A DNA stretch of 64,000 nucleotides from Rhodococcus ruber NBRC 15591 (GCF_001894945.1 NZ_BCXE01000001.1:248001-312000); one strand, 5' to 3'; numbered from the stretch's first letter, positions 49,876-58,373 are shown. Numbers and translations are program-made. The notes: generated from the sequence alone by a model not told the origin.

Positions 49876-51201
49876 CTACGGGCCGAGCACGCGGTCCAGG
49901 TACGGGTTGGCGAACGTGCGCTGCGGGTCGACGCGGTCGCGGACGGCGAGGAAGTCGTCGAATCGCGGATACGTCGCGCGCAGGTCGGCCGCGGTGCGGC
50001 CGTGCATCTTGCCCCAGTGCGGCCGGCCGTCCACGGCGCGGGCGATCGCCTCGACCGCATCGAAGTACGGCCGGTGTTCGCGACGGTGGTACTGGTGCAC
50101 CGCGAGATAGGCACTGTCGCGGCCGTGGGCCGTCGACAGCCACACGTCGTCGGCGGCGGCGAAGCGTACCTCCACCGGAAATGCGACGTGGAAGTCGCTG
50201 CGGGAGAGCCACGTATCGATCTCGGTGAGCACCTCGGTCGCGGATTCGACGGGGACGGCGTACTCCATCTCCCGGAACCGGACCCGGCGCGGGGAGGCGA
50301 AGACGCGGTAGCTGCGATCGACGAACTCCCGGGGGGACAGGGTCCGCGCGGCGAACCCGTTGAGCTTGGGGACGAGGGCCGGCGCGCGGGTTGCGAGGCG
50401 CTGGACGACCTCGAACATGCCGTTGGCGAGCACCTCGTCGTCGAGGAAGCCGCGCAGCCGTCCCACCGGGGCGCCCGGTGCGTCGTCGGGCAGCCGGGTG
50501 TTGCGCTTGGTGAGTACCCGGTCGGTGTGCGGAAACCAGTAGAACTCGAAGTGGTCGACGCCGAGCCGGTCGCGCTCGAGCACGGCCAGGGTGTCGTCGA
50601 GCGTCCCGGGTGCTTCCGCCGCATGCAGTGCGAACGCGGGCACACACTCCAGGGTGATCGTGGCGAGGATGCCGACGGCGCCGAGGCCGAGCCGGGCGGC
50701 CTCGAAGAGTTCCGGCTCGGCCTCGGGGGAGCAGCGCACGACCGAGCCGTCCGCAAGGACGAGGGTGGCCGCGCGCGCGACGGTGGCCAGGCCCCCGAAC
50801 CGGGCGCCGGTGCCGTGGGTGCCGGTGGACATCGCGCCGGCGAGCGACTGCACGTCGATGTCCCCGAGGTTCGGCACCGCCAGACCGTGCTCCCACAGGA
50901 GCCGGTTGAGATCCCGCAGCCGGGTGCCGGCCCGCACCGTGACGAACGCACCCGCAGGGGTGGGACGGACCTCCTCGATGCCGGTGAACCGGTCGAGGGA
51001 GACGAGCACGCCGTCGGTGACGGCGACGCCGGTGAAGGAGTGGCCGGCCCCGACCGCCTTGACGCGCAGCCCGCGTCCGGATGCGTGTGCGACGACGGCG
51101 ACGATCTCCTCCAGGGTTTCCGGGGTCTCGTACGCGTGCGGCGTCGCGGATTCGGTGTGGGCCCAGTTGTGCCAGGTGGCGACGGGGCGGTCGGTGGCCA
51201 T
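49876..51201 (-). CDS. Aldonolactone oxidase/dehydrogenase (L-gulono- or D-arabinono-1,4-lactone type)
   Basis: The protein has 441 residues from ATG 51201. The PCMH-type FAD domain (about 15-190) has KAVGAGHSFTGVAVTDG, NLGDIDVQSLAGAMSTGTHGTG, and RLGLGAVGILATITLE. A C-terminal ALO domain contains the conserved RPHWGKMHG near residue 395 and ends FANPYLDRVLG. It oxidises a sugar-1,4-lactone; the mycobacterial relative (Rv1771, from memory) is a gulonolactone dehydrogenase. It diverges from a TetR gene across a 77-bp gap that contains a perfect inverted repeat. Confidence 0.87.
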   Translation of the reverse strand: MATDRPVATWHNWAHTESATPHAYETPETLEEIVAVVAHASGRGLRVKAVGAGHSFTGVAVTDGVLVSLDRFTGIEEVRPTPAGAFVTVRAGTRLRDLNRLLWEHGLAVPNLGDIDVQSLAGAMSTGTHGTGARFGGLATVARAATLVLADGSVVRCSPEAEPELFEAARLGLGAVGILATITLECVPAFALHAAEAPGTLDDTLAVLERDRLGVDHFEFYWFPHTDRVLTKRNTRLPDDAPGAPVGRLRGFLDDEVLANGMFEVVQRLATRAPALVPKLNGFAARTLSPREFVDRSYRVFASPRRVRFREMEYAVPVESATEVLTEIDTWLSRSDFHVAFPVEVRFAAADDVWLSTAHGRDSAYLAVHQYHRREHRPYFDAVEAIARAVDGRPHWGKMHGRTAADLRATYPRFDDFLAVRDRVDPQRTFANPYLDRVLGP

Positions 51202-51217
51202 GCGCCCATCATCGACT

Positions 51218-51231
51218 TGGACGACCGTCCA
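51218..51231. promoter_or_regulatory. TGGAC-N4-GTCCA operator between lactone oxidase and TetR genes
   Basis: A perfect 5-4-5 inverted repeat lies 17 bp from the oxidase start and 47 bp from the TetR start. An identical-form element (51927-51940) lies just after the TetR gene. Confidence 0.65.
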
Positions 51232-51278
51232 GGTCAATAGATGCCGACGGATCCGGGCCGGGATCTACGATCGGAGGC

Positions 51279-51923
51279 ATGCTGAACCGGTTGCCGGCGG
51301 ACCAACGTCGAGCCCAACTCGTCGAATCCGCTCTCGCGCTGGCAGAGGGCGGGGGTCTCGGGGCCGTCACCGTGCGGGCGGTCGCCGAGCACGCCGGCGT
51401 CTCCCTCGGGGTGGTGCACTACTGCTTCGAGAGCAAGGAGGCCCTCGTCGCCGCGATGGGGGAGGCGCTGGTGCTCCAGCTCAGCCAGGCGCTGCGCACC
51501 GCCTTCACCCTCCCGCAGGACGGACCCGACCCGCAGGGCCTGCGCGGCTTGCGGCAGCTGCTCTACGTGGGGATCAACGCGATGTGGCCGACGATCGAGA
51601 AGACGCCCGACCGGCAGCTGCTCACCTACGAGATCACGGCGTACTCGCTGCGTCACCGCGATGCCGGCGAGCCCCTCGGCGGCAACATCGCCACCGATCA
51701 GTACCGCATCATGGACGTCGAGGCACGGACGTTCCTCGAGGAGTGCGCCGCCCGCACCGGCACCGAGTGGATCGAGCCCGTCTCGACCGTCGCCCGGCTC
51801 GCGCTGGCCATGCTCGACGGACTGGTCCTGCGATGGCTGGTCGATCGGGACGGCGACGCCATCGTCACCGAACTCGACGACATCGCCGCGATCGTCGCCG
51901 GACGGGCCGTGGAAACGACCTGA
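51279..51923 (+). CDS. TetR-family regulator between the lactone oxidase and PLP aldolase genes
   Basis: The 214-residue regulator from ATG 51279 (GGAGG 4-5 bp upstream) has the HTH VTVRAVAEHAGVSLGVVHYCFESKEALV at about 29-56, followed by a helical ligand domain of the TetR_C_6/BetI-like sort. Flanking TGGAC-N4-GTCCA sites suggest that it represses itself, the divergent oxidase, and the downstream aldolase-type gene. Confidence 0.88.
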   Translation: MLNRLPADQRRAQLVESALALAEGGGLGAVTVRAVAEHAGVSLGVVHYCFESKEALVAAMGEALVLQLSQALRTAFTLPQDGPDPQGLRGLRQLLYVGINAMWPTIEKTPDRQLLTYEITAYSLRHRDAGEPLGGNIATDQYRIMDVEARTFLEECAARTGTEWIEPVSTVARLALAMLDGLVLRWLVDRDGDAIVTELDDIAAIVAGRAVETT

Positions 51924-51926
51924 ACC

Positions 51927-51940
51927 TGGACACAGGTCCA
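51927..51940. promoter_or_regulatory. Second TGGAC-N4-GTCCA operator, upstream of the PLP aldolase gene
   Basis: TGGAC-ACAG-GTCCA begins 4 bp after the TetR stop and 54 bp before the next gene's start. It has the same half-sites and spacer length as the element at 51218-51231, and a further TGGAC half-site lies near 51983. Confidence 0.65.
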
Positions 51941-51993
51941 ACTCGGTGCTTGACTGGCCGCGACCCCCGACCTGCCGTGGATTGGACCCCGCC

Positions 51994-53169
51994 GTGACCC
52001 ACCCCCTCGACCGGCTCCACGACGCGACGGCCGACCTGGACCCCCCGCTCGCGGCCGTCGATCTCCCCACGCTCCGGAGCAACGCCGCCGACCTCGTCCG
52101 CCGCGCCGGGGGTACCCCCGTGCGAGTGGCGAGCAAGTCCGTCCGGTGCCGCGCCGTCCTCGAGGAGGTGCTCGGCACCGGCCTCACCGCCAGGGCCGGA
52201 TTCCGTGGGATCATGGCGTACTCGCTGCGCGAAGCGCTCTGGCTGGTCGAGCGCGGCGCCCGCGACGTGCTTCTCGGCTATCCGACCGTCGACCGAGCCG
52301 CGCTCGCCGAACTGGCCGGCCGGCCGCAGGCGCTCGACGCCGTCACCCTCATGGTCGACTCCGCCGCCCAACTCGGCATCGTGCGCGACGCCCTCGGCAC
52401 CGCCCGCGTGCGTCCCCGCGTGTGCCTCGACGTGGACGCGTCACTGCGGCTCGGGCCGGTGCATCTCGGTGTGCGGCGCTCGCCGCTGCGCACCCCCGAC
52501 GAGGTGGCGCAGCTTGCGCGCTGCGCGACGACCGCCGGTTTCGCCGTCGTCGGCGTGATGTTCTACGAGGCGCAGATCGCCGGTCTGCCCGACACCTCGC
52601 CGGCGGTCCGGTGGGTCAAACGCCGCTCGGCCGCCGAGCTGTCCACCCGGCGCGGCGCCGTCGCCGGGGCCGTCCGTGCTGTCGTCGGCGACCTCGAGAT
52701 CGTCAACAGCGGCGGCACCGGCTCGCTCGAGGTCAGCTCCGCCGACCCGGTCGTCACCGAGGTCACCGCCGGCTCCGGTCTGTACGTGCCCACGCTGTTC
52801 GATCGCTACCGGGCCTTCACCCCGCGCCCTGCGCTGTATTTCGCACTGCCCACGGTGCGCAGGCCCGGCCCCACCGTCGCCACCCTCTTCGGGGGCGGCT
52901 ACATCGCCTCCGGCCCGGCGGGTCCCTCGCGGGTGCCGCGTCCGGTCCGTCCCGCCGGCCTGCGGCTGCTGCGCGCCGAGGGGGCCGGTGAGGTGCAGAC
53001 CCCCGTCACCGGCCGTGCCGCGGCGGATCTGCCCGTCGGCGGGCGCGTATGGTTGCGGCACGCCAAGGCGGGGGAGCTGTGCGAGCGGTTCGCGGAACTG
53101 CACCTCGTCGACGCCGACGGCACCCGCACCACCGTCCCCACCTACCGCGGCGAGGGGCGCTGCTGGTGA
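51994..53169 (+). CDS. PLP-dependent D-threonine aldolase/D-serine dehydratase-like (alanine-racemase-fold) enzyme
   Basis: The 391-residue enzyme is from GTG 51994. The N-terminal TIM barrel begins with PPLAAVDLPTLRSNAADLVRRA, and PVRVASKSVRC contains the PLP-binding Lys (about residue 48). GVMFYEAQIAGL and VNSGGTGS (phosphate-binding Gly-rich) follow. The C-terminal beta domain begins near PRPALYFALPTVRR. The family acts on D-hydroxy amino acids or serves as amino-acid deaminase/aldolase. Pairing with an aldonolactone oxidase is frequent in actinobacteria, as far as I recall, but the shared pathway is unexplained. Confidence 0.82.
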   Translation: MTHPLDRLHDATADLDPPLAAVDLPTLRSNAADLVRRAGGTPVRVASKSVRCRAVLEEVLGTGLTARAGFRGIMAYSLREALWLVERGARDVLLGYPTVDRAALAELAGRPQALDAVTLMVDSAAQLGIVRDALGTARVRPRVCLDVDASLRLGPVHLGVRRSPLRTPDEVAQLARCATTAGFAVVGVMFYEAQIAGLPDTSPAVRWVKRRSAAELSTRRGAVAGAVRAVVGDLEIVNSGGTGSLEVSSADPVVTEVTAGSGLYVPTLFDRYRAFTPRPALYFALPTVRRPGPTVATLFGGGYIASGPAGPSRVPRPVRPAGLRLLRAEGAGEVQTPVTGRAAADLPVGGRVWLRHAKAGELCERFAELHLVDADGTRTTVPTYRGEGRCW

Positions 53170-53170
53170 C

Positions 53171-54520
53171 CTACGGCCCCTTGTCGCACAGCGCCCGCCA
53201 GTCCTGCTCCGTGCGATCGGCGTAGGCGGCCGACCACCGCGCGACCGCCTCGTCGAAGACCGTCCCGCGGCCGAGGTACCCGGCGACGAACGCGCCGACC
53301 GGGCTCTGGCTGTGGGCACGGGCGAGCAGCGCCCCGCACAACCGGCCGTACCGCTCCGACTGTGCGGCACTCAACCGATCCCACTGCACCGATCCCTTCA
53401 TGTCACGGAACTGCCGGACGTAGAAGTCCCGTCGCACGCCGTCCGGACCGGGCACGCCGGTGATCCAGCCGAGGAGCGGATCCGAGTGGGCCTGCAGGAT
53501 TCGCTGCGCACCCACGACCCGGGCGCCCTGGCCGTGCGTGATGAGTTCGGACGCGACGCGGTGGGGAGTCTCGCGGATCCCGCCGTGCGTCTCCAGCACC
53601 GACTGTCCGGCCTCCTTGACCTGGAGGAACAGCGGCTCGTCGGCCGGCCCGAGCAGCAGGACGACGAAGCACCGGGTGCCCACACTGCCCACTCCCACGA
53701 TCCGCATCGCGAAATCCACGACGCGGTACTGGGAGAGCAGCAGCAGGACGTCCGCCCGCACCGTCGCCCGGTAGGACGCGACGATCCCGTCGATGGCTTC
53801 GAGCGACCCGATGTCGAGGTGCCGGACGATCGGGGGTTGGTCGACGATGCGCGGTGCGCCGTCGGCCGTGGTAACCGTCAGCTTCCTCAGGACCTGTTCG
53901 GAGGTGCGGCCCCGTGCCTTCTGCACGACGGCGCGTATCGCCTCCGGATTCCGCGACGCCTGCTCGATCTCGTCCGCGTCGACCTGGAAGTAGAACCGCT
54001 CGGTGGCCGTCAGGTCGGACAGGAAGCGGATCGTCTCGCGGTACGAGCGCACCGTCGTGAGGGTCGCGTCCCGGCACTGCTGCTCGGTGCGCCCGGTCTG
54101 ACGGCCGGCCAACCACACCGACGCGGCCAGCCGTTTGACGTCCCATTCCCACGGCGCCGGATACGCTTCGTCGAAGTCGTTGAGGTCGAACAGGACTCGG
54201 CGCTCCGGCGAGGCGTACAGGCCGAAATTCGCCAGATGTGCATCGCCCGACGCCACCACGTGGGGCCCCGTCACCGGCTCGGTGGACAGGTCCCCCGCCA
54301 TCGCGGCGGCGCTGCCGCGGTAGTAGGCGAACGGCGACTCCGTCATCCGTTCGTACCGGATCGGCACCAGTTCCGGCAGTCGGGTGCGGTTCTGCTGTTC
54401 GAAGATCGCGACCGGATCCCGTTCGGGACAACGAATTTCGCCGTGCGCACTGCGGGGCATGCGGGTGCGGGCGGCGCGCCCCTCGGCTCGGCTGCGCTCG
54501 ACGGCGGTGGTCGGTGTCAT
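53171..54520 (-). CDS. DUF2252 protein (kinase-like fold)
   Basis: The protein has 449 residues from ATG 54520; a GTG at 54535 is the alternative. It contains the family hallmarks: PFAYYRGSAAAMAGDL, then VASGDAHLANFGLYASPERRVLFDLNDFDEAYPAPWEWDVKRLAAS (about 88-133) and LLLGPADEPLFLQVKEAGQSV. The GDAHLxNFG and DLNDFDE blocks resemble the catalytic HxDxxxxN and metal-binding D of aminoglycoside-phosphotransferase-type kinases. No substrate is known. It is convergent with the PLP-enzyme gene and separated by one base. Confidence 0.85.
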   Translation of the reverse strand: MTPTTAVERSRAEGRAARTRMPRSAHGEIRCPERDPVAIFEQQNRTRLPELVPIRYERMTESPFAYYRGSAAAMAGDLSTEPVTGPHVVASGDAHLANFGLYASPERRVLFDLNDFDEAYPAPWEWDVKRLAASVWLAGRQTGRTEQQCRDATLTTVRSYRETIRFLSDLTATERFYFQVDADEIEQASRNPEAIRAVVQKARGRTSEQVLRKLTVTTADGAPRIVDQPPIVRHLDIGSLEAIDGIVASYRATVRADVLLLLSQYRVVDFAMRIVGVGSVGTRCFVVLLLGPADEPLFLQVKEAGQSVLETHGGIRETPHRVASELITHGQGARVVGAQRILQAHSDPLLGWITGVPGPDGVRRDFYVRQFRDMKGSVQWDRLSAAQSERYGRLCGALLARAHSQSPVGAFVAGYLGRGTVFDEAVARWSAAYADRTEQDWRALCDKGP

Positions 54521-54552
54521 CCCGCGATTGTGCACCGGCGCACAATGGCCGC

Positions 54553-55197
54553 ATGCCCTTTTTCGACGGCAGCACCGGCCGCGTCCACTACCGGCACTGG
54601 TCCGTCGACGGCGCGACGGCCGCCGTCGTCTTCGCCCACGGGATGCGTCAGCACACCGGTCACTACCATCGCTTCGCCGCGGGTCTGGCGCCGCACGGCA
54701 TCGCGGTGTGGGGCCTCGATCTCGCCGGGCACGGCCTGTCCGAGGGCAACCCCGGTGAACCGGGCGCCGTCGACGACCTGGCGGCCGACCTGCTGTGCGT
54801 CGCCGAGCTGGCCGAGCGCGCGGAGCCGGGGATGCCGTTGGTGGTGATGGGGCACTCGCTCGGCGCGGGAACCGCCCTCACGGTGCTGCGCACCGACGCC
54901 GGCCGATTCCGCGGCGCCGTGCTGTGCGGGACGCCTCGATCGGCGGCCGTGCCCGCGACGGCCGAGATCCTCGCGCAGGCGCGCATACCGCTGCTCGCGG
55001 TGCACGGCGTCGACGACCGGCTGGCCCCGATCGAGCCCGTCCGGGCCTGGTCCCGGACGATCCCGGCGTTGGAGCTGCGCGAGTACCCGGACGCAGGCCA
55101 CGACCTGCTGCACGAGCCGGTGCACCGCACGGTGACCCGCGACGTCGCCGAGTTCGTCCTGGCCGTGACCGACGTGCCGGCCCACCGACGCGAGTGA
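54553..55197 (+). CDS. Alpha/beta-hydrolase, monoacylglycerol-lipase-like
   Basis: The 214-residue enzyme has FAHGMRQHTGHYHRFAAGLAPHGIAVWG (oxyanion loop HGM), DLAGHGLSEG, and GHSLGAG with the nucleophile Ser near residue 101. Asp is in HGVDDRLAP and His in PDAGHDLLHE. This is the pattern of short bacterial monoglyceride or lysophospholipases. There is no signal peptide. Its stop lies at the edge of a 14-bp-stem hairpin. Confidence 0.87.
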   Translation: MPFFDGSTGRVHYRHWSVDGATAAVVFAHGMRQHTGHYHRFAAGLAPHGIAVWGLDLAGHGLSEGNPGEPGAVDDLAADLLCVAELAERAEPGMPLVVMGHSLGAGTALTVLRTDAGRFRGAVLCGTPRSAAVPATAEILAQARIPLLAVHGVDDRLAPIEPVRAWSRTIPALELREYPDAGHDLLHEPVHRTVTRDVAEFVLAVTDVPAHRRE

Positions 55198-55240
55198 GCG
55201 AATGCATCCCTCGCCGCGGAGGTGGAGGATGCATTCGCTC
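55196..55240. terminator. Perfect 14-bp-stem hairpin at the hydrolase stop codon
   Basis: GAGCGAATGCATCC (55196-55209) pairs with GGATGCATTCGCTC (55227-55240) over a 17-nt loop. It overlaps the TGA stop and sits between convergent genes. No U-run is visible. Confidence 0.65.
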
Positions 55241-55249
55241 AGCCGGGGC

Positions 55250-55297
55250 ATGGCCCTACGAGTAGATGGCCCTACGAGTAGATGGCCCTACGAGTAG
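55250..55297. repeat. Three tandem 16-bp copies spanning the fadD stop codon
   Basis: ATGGCCCTACGAGTAG is repeated at 55250-55265, 55266-55281 and 55282-55297 without mismatch. The last codons and TAG stop (55288-55290) of the minus-strand acyl-CoA ligase are in the copy nearest the gene. The other two copies are untranslated duplicates. Confidence 0.95.
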
Positions 55298-57090
55298 ATG
55301 GCCTCGATCGCCGTGCCGTGCGCCTCGTGGATGACGTTGCGCTTGAGCTTGAGCGTCGGGGTCAGCTCGCCGGTCTCGATGGTGAAGTCCACCTCGAGGA
55401 TCCGGTACTTCTTGATCTGCTCGGGGTTGGAGACCTTCTTGTTGCCCTCGGCGACCGCGGCGTCGATCTCCGCGATCAGGTCGGGATGCCCGAGCAGCTC
55501 GGAGACCGGAGCGTCGGCGGCGATGCCGTGGCGTTCCTTCCAGCCGGGCAGGGCCTCGGGATCGAGGGTGATCAGCGCGCCGATGAACGGCTTCGCGTCG
55601 CCGACGACGATGACCTGGCTGATCAGCGGGTGTGCCCGGAGCGCGTCCTCGAGCACGGCCGGGGCGACGTTCTTGCCGCCGGCGGTGACGATGAGCTCCT
55701 TCTTGCGGCCGGTGATGTGGACGAACCCGTCCTCGTCGATCCTGCCGATGTCACCGGTGTGGAACCAGCCGTCGACGATCGCTTCGGCGGTGGCCTTCTC
55801 GTTCTTCCAGTAGCCGCCGAACACCGCGGGGCCCTTGAGCAGCAGCTCGCCGTCCTCGGCGATGCGTGCGGCGTGCCCGTTGACCGGCCGGCCGACGCTG
55901 CCCACCCGCTGGTGCTCGGGGGTGTTGAGGGTGACGCCACCCGTGGTCTCGGTCAGGCCGTAGCCCTCGTAGATGGGAATGCCGACGCCGCGGAAGAAGT
56001 GGCCCAGGCGCGCGCCGAGGGCGGCGCCGCCGGAGACCGCCTGCTCGCACTCGCCGCCGAGGGCCGCGCGCAGCTTGCTGTACACCAGCTTGTCGAAGAC
56101 GAAGTGCTTGATCTTCAGGCCGAGGCCGGCCCCGCCCTTGTCCAGCGCCTCGCTGTACGCGATGGCGGTGTCGGAGGCCTTCTCGAAGATCTTGCCCTTG
56201 CCGCCGTCGTACGCCTTCTGCTTGGCCGAGTTGTAGACCTTCTCGAACACGCGCGGGACCGACAGGATGAAGTTCGGCTTGAACTCGCCGAGCTGGTCGA
56301 GCAGCGTGGTCAGGTCGGAGGTGTGCGCGACGGTCACGCCGTGCTCGAAGGCGCCGAACGAGATCTCGCGGGCGAACACGTGGGCGAGGGGCAGGAACAG
56401 CAGGGTCCGCTTGCCGCTCACCATGGAGTTCGGGAGGGCGAGCTTGACGGCGGCGGCCTCGGCCCACAGGTTGCTGTGGGTCAGCTGCACGCCCTTGGGG
56501 CGGCCGGTGGTGCCCGAGGTGTAGATCAGTGTGGCGGGGGACTCGGCCCGCACCTGGTGGCGCCGCTCCTCGAGCTGTGCGTCGGTGATCGCCGCACCCC
56601 GGGCGATCAGCTCGTCGACGGCGCTCTTGGCGCCCGGTGCGCCCTCGATCTGCAGGACCTCGCGCAGGGCCGGCGCGGCCTCGGCCACCGTCGCAACCGT
56701 TCGGGCGTGGCCGTCGTTCTCGACGACGAGCAGCGAGGTCCCCGAATCCTCGAGGATCCACTGGGCCTGGTCGGCCGAGGAGGTCTCGTAGATGGCGACG
56801 GTGCAGCCACCGGCCGCCCAGATCGCGTAGTCGATCAGGACCCACTCGTAGCGCGTGCTCGACAGGATCGCGACCCGGTCACCGAGCTCGATCCCGGACG
56901 CCATCAGGCCCTTGGCCACCCCGCGGACCTGGGCGGCGAACTCGGCGGCGGTGACGCTGACCCACCGGCCGTCGATCCGGCGCTCGAACGGCACCCAGGT
57001 CGGCGACTCCTTTTCGTGCCGGAAGACGGCCTCCGCCATCGATGCGTCCTCGGGGATCGAGAACGACTGTGGCACGGCAAACTCTTTCAC
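55288..57090 (-). CDS. Long-chain fatty acid-CoA ligase (FadD15-like)
   Basis: The 600-residue adenylate-forming enzyme from GTG 57090 (GGAGGGG 6 bp upstream) has YTSGTTGRPKGVQLTH (about 181-196), YEGYGLTETTGG, GWFHTGDIGRIDEDGFVHITGRKKE (split near 425-450), and the C-terminal catalytic Lys in LTPTLKLKRN. Length and N-terminus match mycobacterial FadD15 (recollection). It makes fatty acyl-CoA for degradation or lipid synthesis. A Crp-type site lies about 33 bp upstream, and its 3' end is a 3 x 16-bp tandem repeat. Confidence 0.92.
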   Translation of the reverse strand: MKEFAVPQSFSIPEDASMAEAVFRHEKESPTWVPFERRIDGRWVSVTAAEFAAQVRGVAKGLMASGIELGDRVAILSSTRYEWVLIDYAIWAAGGCTVAIYETSSADQAQWILEDSGTSLLVVENDGHARTVATVAEAAPALREVLQIEGAPGAKSAVDELIARGAAITDAQLEERRHQVRAESPATLIYTSGTTGRPKGVQLTHSNLWAEAAAVKLALPNSMVSGKRTLLFLPLAHVFAREISFGAFEHGVTVAHTSDLTTLLDQLGEFKPNFILSVPRVFEKVYNSAKQKAYDGGKGKIFEKASDTAIAYSEALDKGGAGLGLKIKHFVFDKLVYSKLRAALGGECEQAVSGGAALGARLGHFFRGVGIPIYEGYGLTETTGGVTLNTPEHQRVGSVGRPVNGHAARIAEDGELLLKGPAVFGGYWKNEKATAEAIVDGWFHTGDIGRIDEDGFVHITGRKKELIVTAGGKNVAPAVLEDALRAHPLISQVIVVGDAKPFIGALITLDPEALPGWKERHGIAADAPVSELLGHPDLIAEIDAAVAEGNKKVSNPEQIKKYRILEVDFTIETGELTPTLKLKRNVIHEAHGTAIEAIYS

Positions 57091-57122
57091 GGTGACCCCT
57101 CCATCAATTTTCCACTTGTGGA

Positions 57123-57138
57123 TGTGCATTGCATCACA
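57123..57138. promoter_or_regulatory. Crp/GlxR-type site upstream of the fadD gene
   Basis: TGTGC-ATTGCA-TCACA at 57123-57138 differs at one position from TGTGA-N6-TCACA. It is nested in a wider TTTTCCA...TGGAAAA inverted repeat. Its closeness to the start codon (33 bp) would fit repression or a very short leader. Confidence 0.5.
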
Positions 57139-57248
57139 CGAGGCTGGAAAATGCAGCAGCGGGGGTGCCCGATTTGTAGCCTTTTCGCGCTGACCTGTAG
57201 ATATAACTGTGAATTCTGGACACGGATACCGGTCGGCGCGGCAGGTGC

Positions 57249-57878
57249 TCAGGCGGATTCGAGCAGGCGGGCGGCCTCGTCGTCGGAGAGCTGATGGAAG
57301 TCGTCGTACGCGGCCCCGACGCTGCCCAGGTCGGCAGGCGTGAACGGGCACACCACCTCGTCGGCCACCGCTCGGACGCGTCGCGCCGCCTCCGGGGAGG
57401 CCACGGGAACCGCCAGCACCACCCGCTCGGCCCCGGACTCCCGCGCGGCCAGGCAGGCGACGGCGGCGGTCGCGCCGGTGGCCATGCCGTCGTCGACGAG
57501 GACGACCGTGCGTCCCGACAGCGACGTGCGCTCCTTGCCGCCGCGCAGCAGCCGGGCGCGACGGTCGAGTTCGGTGCGTTCGCGGGCCTCGATCCGTTCG
57601 ATCGAGTCCTCGGCCACCCGGCCGATACGGATGACGTCCTCGTTGAGCACGCGGAAGCCGCCCTCGGCGATGGCGCCCATCGCCAGTTCCGGTTGCCACG
57701 GCACCCCCAGTTTGCGCACGACGAGTACGTCGAGCGGGGCGTCGAGCGCGTGTGCCACCTCCCGTGCGACGGGGATCCCGCCGCGGGGGAGCGCCAGGAT
57801 CACGGGGTTCGCCTCGCGCAGGTGGGCAACCGACCGGGCCAGCCGCCGCCCGGCCTCCGGACGGCCGGAATAACGCAT
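57249..57878 (-). CDS. Type I phosphoribosyltransferase-domain protein
   Basis: The 209-residue protein carries the PRPP-binding motif VVLVDDGMATGATA (about 123-136) and an N-terminal ILALPRGGIPVAREVA flexible region. The group annotated as 'phosphoribosyltransferase, predicted' (COG1926) often occurs with dienelactone hydrolase domains, here absent. The base specificity is unknown. It begins 63 bp downstream of a hypothetical gene, separated by a GC-rich hairpin. Confidence 0.85.
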   Translation of the reverse strand: MRYSGRPEAGRRLARSVAHLREANPVILALPRGGIPVAREVAHALDAPLDVLVVRKLGVPWQPELAMGAIAEGGFRVLNEDVIRIGRVAEDSIERIEARERTELDRRARLLRGGKERTSLSGRTVVLVDDGMATGATAAVACLAARESGAERVVLAVPVASPEAARRVRAVADEVVCPFTPADLGSVGAAYDDFHQLSDDEAARLLESA

Positions 57879-57891
57879 GCGTCGAGTATGC

Positions 57892-57914
57892 GCCCGGCCG
57901 ACGGGTGGCCGGGC
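57892..57914. terminator. Short GC hairpin between the hypothetical gene and the phosphoribosyltransferase gene
   Basis: GCCCGGCC (57892-57899) pairs with GGCCGGGC (57907-57914) over a 7-nt loop. It may attenuate read-through from the gene at 57942-58373. Confidence 0.4.
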
Positions 57915-57941
57915 GGATTTGCCGCGGCCCGCGGGGGTCGG

Positions 57942-58373
57942 TCAGGCGACGCCGGACAGGGCCCGGGCCGGGCGCAGGGCGTCGAGAAGCGGCTGCCAGA
58001 CGGCGGGGTCGCCCCCGGCCCGCTGCCACTCGTCGGCGAGGGTCGTGTCGTCCGTGCCGGCGAGGTCGTCCACCGAGTCGACGCCGTGCCGGTGCAGGAC
58101 ATCGGCGGCCAGTTCGACGGTGTCGGCGGCGATGGGCGCGTCCTCGGGGCTGTAGCGACGACGGTAGTGCCCGACCTTGCCGGCCCACTGGGCGCTGCCG
58201 CCGGTCTCCTCGAAGGTACGCAGAAGCGCGCGGATCCCGTCGTGGCCGGCGTCCGCGCTCTGCGCCGCCCGGTAGGCCCGGTAGCGATCGGTGACGATCC
58301 CAGGGTCTATCCCTCGGGTGCGGTGCACTGCGTCGAGCAGGCGCAGGGCCAGGTTGTCGGCTGCGTCGGGCAT
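57942..58373 (-). CDS. Hypothetical protein (143 aa)
   Basis: The small, soluble, Asp/Ala/Arg-rich protein has mainly helical patterns. A C-terminal stretch, TVELAADVLHRHGVDSVDDLAGTDDTTLADEWQRAGG (about 85-121), resembles a helix-hairpin-helix region. I do not recognise a family. Codon use and GC match the neighbours, and the reading frame is intact with ATG 58373. It lies between the phosphoribosyltransferase and TrpB-like genes on the same strand, without overlap. Confidence 0.6.
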   Translation of the reverse strand: MPDAADNLALRLLDAVHRTRGIDPGIVTDRYRAYRAAQSADAGHDGIRALLRTFEETGGSAQWAGKVGHYRRRYSPEDAPIAADTVELAADVLHRHGVDSVDDLAGTDDTTLADEWQRAGGDPAVWQPLLDALRPARALSGVA

